A stretch of DNA of 64,000 nt from Paenibacillus selenitireducens (GCF_002021565.1 NZ_MSZX01000004.1:460261-524260), one strand, 5' to 3'; positions 34,752 through 44,251 are shown, numbered from the stretch's first letter. Notes: generated by a model from the sequence alone, not told the origin. Numbers and translations are program-made.

Positions 34752-35428
34752 TGATCATGATTAAAGCAGCAATCGTTGAAGATCAAGAGATTTTGAGAAA
34801 AAGCTTAAAAATTGTGATTGAAAATATTTCTGACATTGAGATTGTTGGAACTGCGGAAAATGGAGAAGAAGCCATTGCTTTATGCGAAAGGGAAAACCTT
34901 GATGTTCTTTTAATGGATATTCAAATGCCGGTGATGGATGGGGTAAAGGCGACAGACGAAATTAAAAAACGTTGGCCCCATATTAAAGTTATCATACTTA
35001 CTACTTTTCAAGATGTTACTCATGTTTTGAATGCCTTAAATGCTGGTGCAGAGGGTTACATATTAAAGGCGGTTGATCCAGAATATTTAGTTCAGGGGAT
35101 TAAAATGGTGTATCACGGAGGTTCCCTCATTCCTCAACAATTAGCAAAAGAGGTGTTTGGGCAGATACAATTAAATAATAACTCACACTCGGATCAAGAC
35201 CATAACTCGATAAATCATCCATATGATTTAAATCATCAAGAAATAAAAGTTTTAAAATGTTTAACCCAAGGATTGTCTAATAAAGACATTACCGAAAAGA
35301 TGTTTCTTTCCATGGGAACGGTGAAAAATTATGTTTCTACCATTTATTCGAAATTAAATGTAAAAAACAGATCTTCCGCTATTACTAAAGCAATGGAAGA
35401 GAGTCTTATAGAAGATAAGAAACATTAA
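34751..35428 (+). CDS. NarL/LuxR-family response regulator
   Basis: A 225-residue regulator: receiver domain with the phosphorylated aspartate in LLMDIQMP (about D56), a conserved Thr/Lys (TTFQD; YILKA), an Asn/His-rich linker, and a LuxR-type HTH (LTQGLSNKDITEKMFLSMGT). The partner of the preceding kinase. A terminator follows the stop, so the pair is one unit; the hydrolase 190 bp downstream has its own start region and may be a target. Confidence 0.93.
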   Translation: MIMIKAAIVEDQEILRKSLKIVIENISDIEIVGTAENGEEAIALCERENLDVLLMDIQMPVMDGVKATDEIKKRWPHIKVIILTTFQDVTHVLNALNAGAEGYILKAVDPEYLVQGIKMVYHGGSLIPQQLAKEVFGQIQLNNNSHSDQDHNSINHPYDLNHQEIKVLKCLTQGLSNKDITEKMFLSMGTVKNYVSTIYSKLNVKNRSSAITKAMEESLIEDKKH

Positions 35429-35434
35429 ATAAGA

Positions 35435-35477
35435 GAGTGTAGATGAAGTTAATTCGACTTTGTCTACGCTCTTTTTT
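35435..35477 (+). terminator. Terminator of the two-component operon
   Basis: GAGTGTAGA pairs with TCTACGCTC (one G-U), with inner AAGT/ACTT pairing, then TTTTTT. Confidence 0.88.
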
Positions 35478-35616
35478 GATTGCAGCCCCTTATTTAAATA
35501 TTAGCCAAAGGTCATAATTTTCGTTGTATTTAAAAATATTTATGACTTATTAATGACTTACCGGCACTACAGTATATTACTTTTCAATTGTAGAGTATTG
35601 GGTAAGGAGGGGTTAG

Positions 35617-36654
35617 ATGAAAAATTTAAAGAGATTCATAAAATATGTCGGATATGTCGGTGTATTCATTATTATCATACTGGTAATTGCACTTTTCAGG
35701 CCCACATGGACTTCGAATATAAAAGGGGATAACAGTATTAGTGTCTTAGAACAAGTTGAGATCAATGGCACCAAACAGCAAATCATGATTAGAGGCCGTG
35801 ATCTAAATAACCCGGTTATTATTTCTGTACACGGGGGACCGGCTTGTTCCGAAATTCCTTATGCAGCTAAGTACGAGGACTTGTTAGAAAAGGATTTCAC
35901 TATCGTTAATTACGATCAAAGAGGAAGCGGTAAATCATATCATTTTAATGAGGATTATTCTAATTTAACGGCAGATGTACTTGTAGATGATTTATTAGAA
36001 CTTACCGATTATATTTCGAAACGATTAGGTAAAGAGAAAGTGATCTTATTAAGTCATTCTTACGGTACATATTTAGGAACAATGGCTGCTTATAAAGCAC
36101 CAGAAAAATATGAAACCTATATTGGGATTGGTCAACTGGGTAATATGCAAGAAAGTGAAATAGATAATTTGAATTATACAATAAGTGAAGCGAAAAAAGC
36201 CGGAAATACAGAAGATGTGAAGTACTTAGAGGGGATCGCTGAAAATATATATAAAGGAGAGGCAGTGGCTCCAAGAGATTATGTAGGGAAGTACGGCGGC
36301 GCTACAAGACTTATCAATATGCCGGATGGCAATATATTAGGGATACTATTAAGTCGTGAATATAATTTGTTAGATTTAATTCGCTATACCAGTGGATTTA
36401 AGACACAAGCACAGCTTGTAAAAGAGGTTTTTGATAAGCCACTACCTAAGATAGTTACCAAACTTGATTTACCATTTTATTTTGTAATGGGTAAATACGA
36501 CGCTATGACTTCATCTAATGCAGCAAAGAAATATTTTGATAGGATTGAAGCGGATCAAAAGGAGTTCATTTCTTTTGAAGAGTCAGCTCATTATCCACAA
36601 TTTGAAGAGAAGGAAAAATTTTATAAATGGATGTGCGATACATTTATAAAGTAA
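35617..36654 (+). CDS. Membrane-anchored alpha/beta hydrolase, proline iminopeptidase-like
   Basis: A 345-residue enzyme with an N-terminal membrane helix (YVGVFIIIILVIALF, about 12-27). The oxyanion motif HGGPA, the DQRGSGKS strand, the nucleophile elbow SHSYG, the acid in MGKYDAMT and the histidine in SAHYPQFE give a complete triad. The pattern resembles proline iminopeptidase-type hydrolases. GTAAGGAGGGG precedes the ATG. It may be under control of the upstream two-component system. Confidence 0.87.
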   Translation: MKNLKRFIKYVGYVGVFIIIILVIALFRPTWTSNIKGDNSISVLEQVEINGTKQQIMIRGRDLNNPVIISVHGGPACSEIPYAAKYEDLLEKDFTIVNYDQRGSGKSYHFNEDYSNLTADVLVDDLLELTDYISKRLGKEKVILLSHSYGTYLGTMAAYKAPEKYETYIGIGQLGNMQESEIDNLNYTISEAKKAGNTEDVKYLEGIAENIYKGEAVAPRDYVGKYGGATRLINMPDGNILGILLSREYNLLDLIRYTSGFKTQAQLVKEVFDKPLPKIVTKLDLPFYFVMGKYDAMTSSNAAKKYFDRIEADQKEFISFEESAHYPQFEEKEKFYKWMCDTFIK

Positions 36655-36721
36655 TATAAAACGAATAACTATGTTGGTTCCTAATTTTCTTAAAGAGTTG
36701 AATATCTTGTATTCTAGCAAT

Positions 36722-36796
36722 AAGCCGTTTCCTGGCAAAACGCATTACATTCAATTACGCGAAATCGTTTATTTTGAAATAGCAGAAGAGAAATAA
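36722..36796 (+). pseudogene. Short LytTR-domain remnant
   Basis: Codons read KPFPGKTHYIQLREIVYFEI then a stop. This resembles the first strands of a LytTR DNA-binding domain. Only 24 codons are left. Confidence 0.35.
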
Positions 36797-36804
36797 GCCA
36801 TGAG

Positions 36805-36877
36805 CCTGCACTCCGTGATTATCGGTGCAGGTTTTTTATTTTAGTTGACTTAGAGTTAACTCTAAGTTGTAAACTAA
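36805..36877 (+). promoter_or_regulatory. Copy 2 of the duplicated terminator-MerR promoter module
   Basis: Terminator CCTGCA...TGCAGG with T-run (36805-36837), then -35 TTGACT (36845-36850), 19-bp spacer and -10 TAAACT (36870-36875). The spacer holds the perfect palindrome CTTAGAGTTAACTCTAAG (36849-36866), as in MerR-type AdhR-like operators. Confidence 0.85.
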
Positions 36878-36894
36878 CTAATCCAAAGAGAGGG

Positions 36895-37231
36895 ATGATG
36901 TTATTGTATTCCATAAGTAAAACTGCTGAGATGTCCGGTATTAGTTCATATACATTAAGATATTACGAAAAGCTTGGATTACTTCCCCCACCCAAAAGAC
37001 AAAACGGTGGAAGGCGTTTTTATATAGAAACTGATATTCGATTCTTGATGTTCCTGAAAGGTTTAAAAGAAACTGGAATGTCTTTAGAGGATGTTCATGA
37101 GTTTATCCAAGACGGTTGTATTTTGGAAAAAATTAATTTTGAATGAGGAAGTGGAAACAGCAGAACAAGATTATTCGAAAAAAATAAAGCATCTTAAAGA
37201 AAATGATACGATCTTTACGGTAACGAATTAA
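36895..37231 (+). pseudogene. MerR-family regulator, frameshifted near its 3' end
   Basis: ATG 36895 has GAGAGGG upstream. The HTH is intact (YSISKTAEMSGISSYTLRYY; LLPPPKRQNGGRRFY) and runs into the dimer helix, but the frame stops at 37,146. A second frame continues EEVETAEQDYSKKIKHLKEN to a stop at 37,231, so a frameshift near 37,135 truncates it. The 83-residue product might still bind DNA but lacks a full dimer helix. Confidence 0.75.
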
Positions 37232-37365
37232 AGGGAATTACTAATCTCTAAATTGCCAATCAAGGTGTTCCTGTATGTCTTAATTATGACGTCGTGGTGG
37301 GAACAGGCTGTTTTTAAGAAGGTGCTTCAAAAATATCGTTATGGATTCAACTACCAGAGAAATCA

Positions 37366-37542
37366 GGTAATCGCCTACTTAGCAAAGGATGGGGATTAGC
37401 AAATCGAGAGCATTTAGTACCAAACCAAATTGAGACAAAATTTCGTATTGGATCAGTTAGCAAACAATTTACGGCAGCAGCAATATTGTTGCTTCAGGAG
37501 CATGGTAAACTATCCATTAAAATAAAGATTAGGGACATTTTT
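37366..37542 (+). pseudogene. Fragment of a beta-lactamase-fold serine hydrolase
   Basis: One frame reads KGWGLANREHLVPNQIETKF, then RIGSVSKQFTAAAILLLQEH, with the SxxK motif SVSK. It covers about 58 residues around the nucleophile; start and C-terminal domains are missing. 37,232-37,365 has no recognised content. Confidence 0.75.
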
Positions 37543-37608
37543 TATCGATTGCGATTTCATTGCAACAAAATCCCAGAATTTTGCGTTTTTTTCTTGGGGG
37601 TGATTTAA

Positions 37609-38136
37609 ATGAAGAAATTAATGATTATAATTCTCGCCTTGCTTGGCTTAGTTGCATGTGATAAGTCTTCACAATCTGAAGAACAGATTACTGTAAATCG
37701 CGATATTCCCAAGGATCAAGCTGTAATAACAACGGTTCCTGCTCCTGAAGAAGACCCTTTTTTAGCAAGTATTTCTGTCCCTAATCAAATAAAATCAAAT
37801 GAAGAGTTCGTTATTAAGGCAACTCTAAAGAACTTATCTGATAATGATTTAACGATTTTACATGCGTCAGGTGTTTTTTATTTGTCTATTAAAGACACGA
37901 ACGGCAAGGGCGTCAATACATTTGTTATGGCTGAGGTAGGAAAATATCATCTTATTCAAGGAAAAGGGATGATAACTGAGCAGTATGTGTATAAAATTGA
38001 AAAGCCAGGTGTATATGAAGTGTCAGCAATTGCAAGATTCTCAAATGATGAGGGGGACAATAAAAAAGATATTGAAGTTGAAACAAACAAGGCAAGTTTT
38101 GAGGTTGTACTGCTGAACGAACGAGACAAGGGTTGA
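37609..38136 (+). CDS. Lipoprotein of unknown function
   Basis: A 175-residue lipoprotein: charged start, hydrophobic core and lipobox LVAC (Cys at 17). The mature part is a single beta-rich domain (SISVPNQIKSNEEFVIKATL ... GVYEVSAIARF), resembling an immunoglobulin-like or intracellular proteinase inhibitor-like fold. TTGGGGGTGAT precedes the ATG. The next gene encodes another exported protein 90 bp downstream. Role unknown. Confidence 0.8.
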   Translation: MKKLMIIILALLGLVACDKSSQSEEQITVNRDIPKDQAVITTVPAPEEDPFLASISVPNQIKSNEEFVIKATLKNLSDNDLTILHASGVFYLSIKDTNGKGVNTFVMAEVGKYHLIQGKGMITEQYVYKIEKPGVYEVSAIARFSNDEGDNKKDIEVETNKASFEVVLLNERDKG

Positions 38137-38226
38137 ATACCGGTTGCATGGGTTTTGTGCTACAAATACTCCGGACTGCCCATTCAATTCATGAATGCAC
38201 TTAAGAAAGATAGGAGCAGTGAAGAA

Positions 38227-39126
38227 ATGAAAAAATGGATGAAATCTTTGGTAGTGACTACTTTGCTAGGTGGCCTGCTAGCTGTAGGATCTTCGGCTTA
38301 CGCGAGCACGCCAGTATCGAATCTGGTGTTTATCAATGGAATGATGGAAGACAGTGCTATAACCATACAGGGAAGGACGTTTGTGCAGCTGAGGGCACTC
38401 GATGATCCGGAATGGCTTACGTATACCTATGATGCTAAGTCGCGAACGATTTTTGCCCGGAGCAAAGATAACAGCAGAGTCGTGCAACTTAAAGCGGGAG
38501 AGAAAGTGGCTATTGTTGACGGTAAGAAAACGACTCTTGATGCCGCGGTTATAATCAAGGACGGACACACGTATGTGCCGCTGCGGTTTATAAGCGAATC
38601 GTTGAATGCATACGTTACATATAATGATGCGGACAAGCGTGTGATTATCCGGACGCCTGCTGGCCAGAAAGCGTACAAAAAGCTAATGAGCGGCGATCTG
38701 ACAGAGGCGCGTACAATTGCGATCAGGCTATCACGTGTTTACGCAAAAGATGCATTAACTCCTCAGGGAGAAGGCTTCACGACAGACTATACATTTCCCG
38801 AAGGTCAGGCGATGCGTTTCATGGTCGATTACAAGTCATTAACTAACTATGTGGAGATTAACGAAGATGGTTTGGCGGAAGTGAAATGGCAGAAAGACGC
38901 ATTTGAATTTCCCCAAATAATGGAGAAGGGGACGAAACCAGTTGACTTCGGCAATCAAGTATTCTTCACCGACAGTTTGATGAACGACCTGCTCATATAC
39001 GGCAAGATTGACGCTAGCGGCAAAGAGATGGAGCTGGGACGGATTGACCGTGATCAGCAGTCGCAATACAAAAACATCGTCATCGTACCTATCGAAGGAG
39101 AGGTAAGAACGGACGAGAAGAAGTAG
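38227..39126 (+). CDS. Secreted copper-amine-oxidase-type stalk-domain protein
   Basis: A 299-residue exported protein; ATG 38227 follows AGGAG. Residues 1-27 are a signal peptide ending SSAYAS. The stalk domain occupies about 32-145, with paired strands INGMMEDSAITIQGRTFVQL and DGHTYVPLRFISESLNAYV and the ending RVIIRTP. The C-terminal half (about 150-299) is unassigned. Proteins of this type are common at the Paenibacillus surface. No copper-oxidase catalytic domain is present. Confidence 0.85.
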   Translation: MKKWMKSLVVTTLLGGLLAVGSSAYASTPVSNLVFINGMMEDSAITIQGRTFVQLRALDDPEWLTYTYDAKSRTIFARSKDNSRVVQLKAGEKVAIVDGKKTTLDAAVIIKDGHTYVPLRFISESLNAYVTYNDADKRVIIRTPAGQKAYKKLMSGDLTEARTIAIRLSRVYAKDALTPQGEGFTTDYTFPEGQAMRFMVDYKSLTNYVEINEDGLAEVKWQKDAFEFPQIMEKGTKPVDFGNQVFFTDSLMNDLLIYGKIDASGKEMELGRIDRDQQSQYKNIVIVPIEGEVRTDEKK

Positions 39127-39205
39127 GGCGATCAGCTGGGATAGCATCTATTTTTGATTAATTTTTACACTCTTACAAAATTTTGGGTGATTGGAGAGGT
39201 AATGA

Positions 39206-40093
39206 ATGAATAATATTAACGTCGATTTAGTTGTGAAATTAATAAATGAACAATTTCCCGAATGGTCTGATTTAGATATCAGACCTGTAAAAGTTAGTGG
39301 GAATGATAATAGAACTTTTCATTTAGGTGAACATATGAGTGTAAGATTACCAAGTGCAGCATCCTATGTTCCTCAAGTGGAGAAAGAACAAATATGGCTA
39401 CCCATATTATCCGAAAAGCTTTCTTTACCAATCCCTACACCTTTAGCTAAAGGTAATCCTAGTGAAGAATATCCATATCCTTGGTCCATCAACAAGTGGT
39501 TGGAAGGAGAGACATTAACTCACAAGATTATTAATGATTTAAATCAATTTGCGAGAGACTTGGGGACATTTTTAGTTCAATTACAATCTATTGATGTTAG
39601 TGGAGGTCCATTAGCTGGGAAGCATAATTTTTATAGAGGTGGAGCCTTAGCTGTATACGATGAAGAGTCTAGAAATGCAATTGAGAATAATAGAGATACT
39701 TTTAATGAACATGTATTGAAAGAAATTTGGGAACTGGCATTAGGTTCTAAATGGGATTCAGATCCAGTTTGGGTTCATGGTGATATAGCACCAGGAAATC
39801 TACTAGTTAAAGATGGGAAACTTTGTGCAGTTATTGATTTCGGAATACTGGGTGTAGGAGACCCTTCTTGTGATGCTGCAATGGCATGGACATTTTTTGA
39901 TGATAATAGTAGAAAGATATTCAAGACTGTATTGAATATGGACGAAGAAACTTGGAACAGAGCAAGAGGATGGGCTTTATGGAAGGCTTTAATAACCTAC
40001 GATGGTAATAAAAATACTAGCAAGGCAATGGCAGAAGAATCATATAAAATTATTAATATCATCGTAGATGATTATGAATCAGAGAAAATATAA
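39206..40093 (+). CDS. Aminoglycoside phosphotransferase-family kinase
   Basis: A 295-residue APH-type kinase with all core motifs: the catalytic loop WVHGDIAPGNLLV and the metal site VIDFGILGVGDPSCD. The nucleotide-binding strands near the start read VSGNDNRTFHLG and MSVRLPS, where the usual lysine is replaced. GGAGAGG precedes the ATG. The pattern (WSINKWLEGE) is common in environmental kinases annotated as aminoglycoside resistance, but substrate is not established. A terminator follows. Confidence 0.88.
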   Translation: MNNINVDLVVKLINEQFPEWSDLDIRPVKVSGNDNRTFHLGEHMSVRLPSAASYVPQVEKEQIWLPILSEKLSLPIPTPLAKGNPSEEYPYPWSINKWLEGETLTHKIINDLNQFARDLGTFLVQLQSIDVSGGPLAGKHNFYRGGALAVYDEESRNAIENNRDTFNEHVLKEIWELALGSKWDSDPVWVHGDIAPGNLLVKDGKLCAVIDFGILGVGDPSCDAAMAWTFFDDNSRKIFKTVLNMDEETWNRARGWALWKALITYDGNKNTSKAMAEESYKIINIIVDDYESEKI

Positions 40094-40122
40094 AAGTAAT
40101 TCGTTGAATAACACATATTGTT

Positions 40123-40150
40123 GAGCAGGCTACCACAGCCTGCTCATTTT
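40123..40150 (+). terminator. Terminator after the kinase gene
   Basis: GAGCAGGCT and AGCCTGCTC pair around ACCAC, then ATTTTAG. Confidence 0.75.
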
Positions 40151-40321
40151 AGTAAGCTAAACAATGTTGCGATGTTAATTTCGCGATAAGGATGGTGTTT
40201 TGGGCACTCGAGCGCGTACGCAATCAATGAATAAAGTCGTACTGTTCATGATGAAAGAAATTTGATTCTCGAGTCGATTGATCATTTCCTGTGATTCTGC
40301 ATCTTACACGTTGCCTCCGTT

Positions 40322-41053
40322 TTATTCGTTTACAAACGTGCTGCCAGCAATGTTTTTACCGCGTGCAAGCCAGATCTTGAAGTTTGGGTTTTTGTCGGGA
40401 ATAACTTTCGCTTCCGTAGAAAAATATCTCATTGTATAACCGCACCGACGATACGGACTTGTATTTGCTGCGGCGCCGTGTATAATACGTGAGTCGTGTA
40501 GCGAACATTCGCCCGGTTCAAGCTCGAAGTACACTGCTTTGGAATCATCGATATTTTTAATCTGGGTACTAAAAATATTGCTGTCCTTGCTCACCGTTTC
40601 GTATTCCGAAAAACCGTTTTTGTGAGTCCCGGGGATAACTCGCATACATCCGTTTTCTTTATTGCTTCGATCAATCGCAAGCCAAACGGTAACGATTTTA
40701 TCGAACCTGTCCAATCTGCCTTTCCAATAAGCTGAATCTTCATGCCAAGGCGTTTGCTTGCCTACATAAGGCTCCTTAGCAATGAAGTGGCTTGACCACA
40801 AACCGATATTCGGACCGATTAACGGCTCTACTAAATCAAGCACTTCATCGTGAAGCAGAAACTTCAGAAGTCTCTCATCGCGAAAATGCGGCGTATCGAG
40901 CTCACTGTTCAGTTTCTTGCCTACCGCTGCCCATTGTTCTTCGAAAATGTTCGATAATTCCTGCATTTGTTCAGGCTTAAATAATTGTTTCTTGTGGAGC
41001 AGATAACCATTCTCCTCGTAATGTTTTGCTTCTTCTTGTGTAAGTATCGCCAT
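40322..41053 (-). CDS. Phytanoyl-CoA dioxygenase-family enzyme
   Basis: A 243-residue Fe(II)/2-oxoglutarate oxygenase. ATG 41053 is preferred, 11 bp after GGAAGG. Iron ligands are H104 and D106 in TPWHEDSAYW and H192 in SRIIHGAAANTS; an arginine at about 202 can bind oxoglutarate. Divergent from the AraC gene starting at 41,210, and the shared 156-bp region probably contains the control site. The substrate is unknown. Confidence 0.88.
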   Translation of the reverse strand: MAILTQEEAKHYEENGYLLHKKQLFKPEQMQELSNIFEEQWAAVGKKLNSELDTPHFRDERLLKFLLHDEVLDLVEPLIGPNIGLWSSHFIAKEPYVGKQTPWHEDSAYWKGRLDRFDKIVTVWLAIDRSNKENGCMRVIPGTHKNGFSEYETVSKDSNIFSTQIKNIDDSKAVYFELEPGECSLHDSRIIHGAAANTSPYRRCGYTMRYFSTEAKVIPDKNPNFKIWLARGKNIAGSTFVNE

Positions 41054-41209
41054 TGATATCATATCCTTCCCGACATTGTCAGTGATGTTTTTCATAGGTC
41101 TATCATAACGATTCAACAATCATGAGGACTACACTTAGCATCGGCAAAAGTATGCATATCTTCGGATGTTATGTTAAAGTATGATTTTATCAGGAAAGGA
41201 GCAATCATC

Positions 41210-42067
41210 TTGAATGCGAATCTAACTCCGGAACGATTGATGAATGAGAATTATTTGACGGTCTCATCCCCGTTTCGAATATTTCAACATACGATTACCC
41301 GAAATATTGATACACATTGGCATGAATTTTTCGAAATTGCGTTTGTCGTTTCTGGTACAGGCATGCATCTGTTAAATGGCGAGAAGATGCCTTTACGGCG
41401 AGGTATGATGTTTCTTCTTACGCCTGCTGATTTTCACAAAATTATCCCGGATCCCGGTGAAACGATCTGTTTATATGATCTTATTTTTGAAGAGCGATTT
41501 ATTCGGTATGAAGTGCATGAAATGATCTTTCGTGCGGAAACGCAGTATATGCATATTTTCCCAAATGAGATTTCAAGCCAAATCGAGAAGGAGTGCAATA
41601 GAATTTGGGAGGAATCGGTTCAGATGGAGTTCGGAGCAGAAATAGTCATTCAAGGTGCATTAGAGAGAATGATCATTGACCTTAGCCGCGCGTGCAGCAA
41701 ACGCTCAAATGCAGGCGACATCATACGCAACGAATCCATGCAAATGCACCCTTCTATTCGTAGGGCGCTTGTTTATATGCACCATCACTTCAGGGAACAG
41801 CTAACTTTGCACGATGTAGCGGCTCATGGCGGTCTGTCCGTCAATTATTTTAGTGAATGCTTCCATCAGCAAACGGGTTTATCATACCAGATTTATCTAC
41901 AGAAGCTTAGACTCCAATTCGCCAGCTCCCTTCTTCGTTCTACCCGCCTAACGGTAACTGAGGTTTGCCATGCATCAGGCTTTAACACAGTGCCTCACTT
42001 TGAAAGGGCATTCAAACAGCGATACGGTTGTACACCAAGTGCGCATCGAAGGGATGTCTCGCACTAA
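41210..42067 (+). CDS. AraC-family transcriptional regulator
   Basis: A 285-residue regulator starting at TTG 41210, placed 7 bp after AAAGGAG; an upstream in-frame ATG has no ribosome site. It has a cupin sensor domain (HWHEFFEIAFVVSGTGMHLL) and two HTH motifs (LHDVAAHGGLSVNYFSECFH; VTEVCHASGFNTVPHFERAF). It lies back to back with the phytanoyl-CoA dioxygenase gene, which is its probable target. Confidence 0.88.
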   Translation: MNANLTPERLMNENYLTVSSPFRIFQHTITRNIDTHWHEFFEIAFVVSGTGMHLLNGEKMPLRRGMMFLLTPADFHKIIPDPGETICLYDLIFEERFIRYEVHEMIFRAETQYMHIFPNEISSQIEKECNRIWEESVQMEFGAEIVIQGALERMIIDLSRACSKRSNAGDIIRNESMQMHPSIRRALVYMHHHFREQLTLHDVAAHGGLSVNYFSECFHQQTGLSYQIYLQKLRLQFASSLLRSTRLTVTEVCHASGFNTVPHFERAFKQRYGCTPSAHRRDVSH

Positions 42068-42152
42068 GGCCTATTTGGTAATTGCCAAGAATAGTAGTTT
42101 ACAAAAAAGGTAATGATTTGATATTATATAGGCAATATTCAAACGCAAACGC

Positions 42153-42430
42153 AATGATGAGAAGAGTAGGGGAAGATGTTCTTACGCAGAGAGCTCCGGC
42201 AGCTGAAAAGGAGCAAAGAGTTTTTCCCTGAAACAAGTCTCTGAGCAGCATGTCGGAACCTTCAGGGGGGATGGTGTGACGGGAGCTCCCGTTATTGAGC
42301 TAGAGTATAAGCATTGCCTGCAATGCCGTACTTGAAGAGGTTAATATGGCGACATATTAATGAACCTGGGGTGGTACCACGAAAATTTCGTCCCCAAGAC
42401 AGAAGGTCTTGGAGGTGAAGTTTTTTTTGT
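42153..42430 (+). promoter_or_regulatory. T-box riboswitch, CAA (Gln) specifier
   Basis: Stem I starts at GAAGAGTAGG with the AG-rich bulge AGAGAGC and the terminal-loop motif GCAGCTGAAA. GGGAAGA pairs with TTTTTCCC; just below, the 3' strand GAAACAAG holds CAA at 42234-42236 as the apparent specifier, matching the glutaminyl-tRNA synthetase downstream. The T-box TGGGGTGGTACCACG (42368-42382 region) and the competing terminator CCAAGAC/GTCTTGG with a following T-run complete the switch. Uncharged tRNA-Gln should allow readthrough. Confidence 0.93.
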
Positions 42431-42476
42431 TTTGTACCGAAATACCACTTTTCACGTTCATTAGGAGGAGTCGACA

Positions 42477-44153
42477 TTGGATATTAAGAAGGAGCATCAT
42501 AACGAAAATTTTTTATTTAAGCTGATTAGTGAGGAGCTTGAACAGAGAGCATTTGGCAGGGATATGTGCACACGATTTCCTCCCGAGCCCAACGGCTATC
42601 TGCATATCGGAAGCGCCTACGCCATACACACGAATTTTACTATAGCCCAAAGGTTTAACGGAACGTTTCATTTACGCTTTGACGACACGAATCCTCTTAA
42701 GGAGGACCTTGAGTATGTGACCACGATTATTGAGGATATCAAGTGGCTTGGCTATGATCCGGGAAAACATATTTATTACGGCTCGGACTACTCGGACGAA
42801 ATATATAACGCCGCTGCCACCTTGATCAAGCATGGGAAGGCATATGTCTGTGATTTGACGCCAGAAGAAGTAACGGAGTATCGAGGGACTTTGACGGAGC
42901 CGGGCAGGGATAGCCCTTATAGAAACCGATCAGTTGAGGAGAATTTGGAGCTTTTTGCGAAAATGAAAAATGGCGACTACCCAGCCTCTTCCAAGGTTGT
43001 TCGCGCCAAAATCGATATGGGATCACCCAATCTAACTCTCCGAGATCCTGTTATTTATCGAATCATCCATGCTGAGCATTATAGAACAGGAAATGACTGG
43101 TGCATCTATCCGATGTATGATTTTGCTCATCCCATTCAAGATGCGATTGAAGGCATCACGTATTCTTTATGCTCCATTGAATTCAAAGATCACCGGCCCT
43201 TGTACGAATGGGTCTTGAAGGAGCTCGATATTCCTGAACCTCCAAGGCAAAAGGAGTTCGGCCGGCTGAACTTAACAGGTGTTGTGACAAGTAAACGGTT
43301 CTTAAGGCAGCTGATAGAAGGGGGACACGTGGACGGTTGGGATGATCCAAGACTTCCGACCCTGCGAGGCTTTAGAAGAAGAGGCTTCACACCAGAAAGC
43401 ATACGCAGCTTTATTGAGGAGATTGGCAGCATCCGAACCCAAAGCACGGTAGACATTTCGCTCTTAGAACATTGCCTCAGGCAGGATCTAAAAGCAAAAA
43501 CAGTTAGCGTCATGGCCGTTTTGCAACCTTTAAAGGTCGTCATTACCAACTACCCGGAGGGTAACGTGGAGCTGTTGATAATTGAAAACAACAGTGAAAA
43601 CGAGGCGCTGGGGAAAAGAGAGGTTCCTTTTTCCAAAACGATTTATATCGAACGGGGCGATTTTATGGAGCAGCCATCTAAGGGCTTTCACCGGCTTAGT
43701 CTGAATGGTGAGGTGAGGCTGAAGGGTGCGTATTTCATCAGGTGCGAGGAAGTGATCAAGGACCGAGAGACAGGTGAAATTACGGAGCTTCGCTGTACCT
43801 ACGACCCGCTTACGAAAAGCGGCACGGGGTTTACCGGGCGTAAGGTAAAGGGGACGATCCATTGGGTCTCAGAGGACCACGCGGTTAAGGCTGATATCCA
43901 TCTTTATGAGAAACTGCTGATTGACCAAGAAATCCCGAAGGAAAGCGTAGATTGGAAGACTATGATCAACCCTGAATCGTTGGTTACCATAAGGGACGTT
44001 TTAATGGAGCCTTTCGTTGAAGATGCCCGTCCGGAACAGAAATTCCAATTTCTACGTCATGGATATTTTTGCCTAGATAAGAAATATAGAACCGGTGACC
44101 GCCTTGTATTTAATCGTGTCGTACCCTTAAAAGATACTTGGAGTAAAAGATAA
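42477..44153 (+). CDS. glnS: Glutaminyl-tRNA synthetase with variant signature motifs
   Basis: A 558-residue class I synthetase charging tRNA-Gln. The TTG start follows AGGAGGAG. It aligns in order with the E. coli-type enzyme: FPPEPNGYLHIG, LRFDDTNP, YPMYDFAHPIQDAIEGITYS, GWDDPRLPTL, then the two anticodon-binding beta-barrels (GRKVKGTIHWVS, FCLDKKY). The ATP motifs are altered: HIGS instead of HIGH and TSKR instead of MSKR. Many Firmicutes lack this enzyme and use GluRS plus GatCAB, so it may be an acquired or specialised copy. Transcription is controlled by the T-box. Confidence 0.93.
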   Translation: MDIKKEHHNENFLFKLISEELEQRAFGRDMCTRFPPEPNGYLHIGSAYAIHTNFTIAQRFNGTFHLRFDDTNPLKEDLEYVTTIIEDIKWLGYDPGKHIYYGSDYSDEIYNAAATLIKHGKAYVCDLTPEEVTEYRGTLTEPGRDSPYRNRSVEENLELFAKMKNGDYPASSKVVRAKIDMGSPNLTLRDPVIYRIIHAEHYRTGNDWCIYPMYDFAHPIQDAIEGITYSLCSIEFKDHRPLYEWVLKELDIPEPPRQKEFGRLNLTGVVTSKRFLRQLIEGGHVDGWDDPRLPTLRGFRRRGFTPESIRSFIEEIGSIRTQSTVDISLLEHCLRQDLKAKTVSVMAVLQPLKVVITNYPEGNVELLIIENNSENEALGKREVPFSKTIYIERGDFMEQPSKGFHRLSLNGEVRLKGAYFIRCEEVIKDRETGEITELRCTYDPLTKSGTGFTGRKVKGTIHWVSEDHAVKADIHLYEKLLIDQEIPKESVDWKTMINPESLVTIRDVLMEPFVEDARPEQKFQFLRHGYFCLDKKYRTGDRLVFNRVVPLKDTWSKR

Positions 44154-44208
44154 GGATCTGAAAAAGTATTTTCTATAAGTTGATCAATAGATGAAGTAGT
44201 TTTAAAGC

Positions 44209-44251
44209 ATCGGCAGTCTTGGACTTTATTTTCTCGTTCAAGACTGCCGAT
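44209..44251. terminator. Convergent-gene hairpin
   Basis: ATCGGCAGTCTTG (44209-44221) pairs perfectly with CAAGACTGCCGAT (44239-44251) between two convergent genes. It could serve both. Confidence 0.7.
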
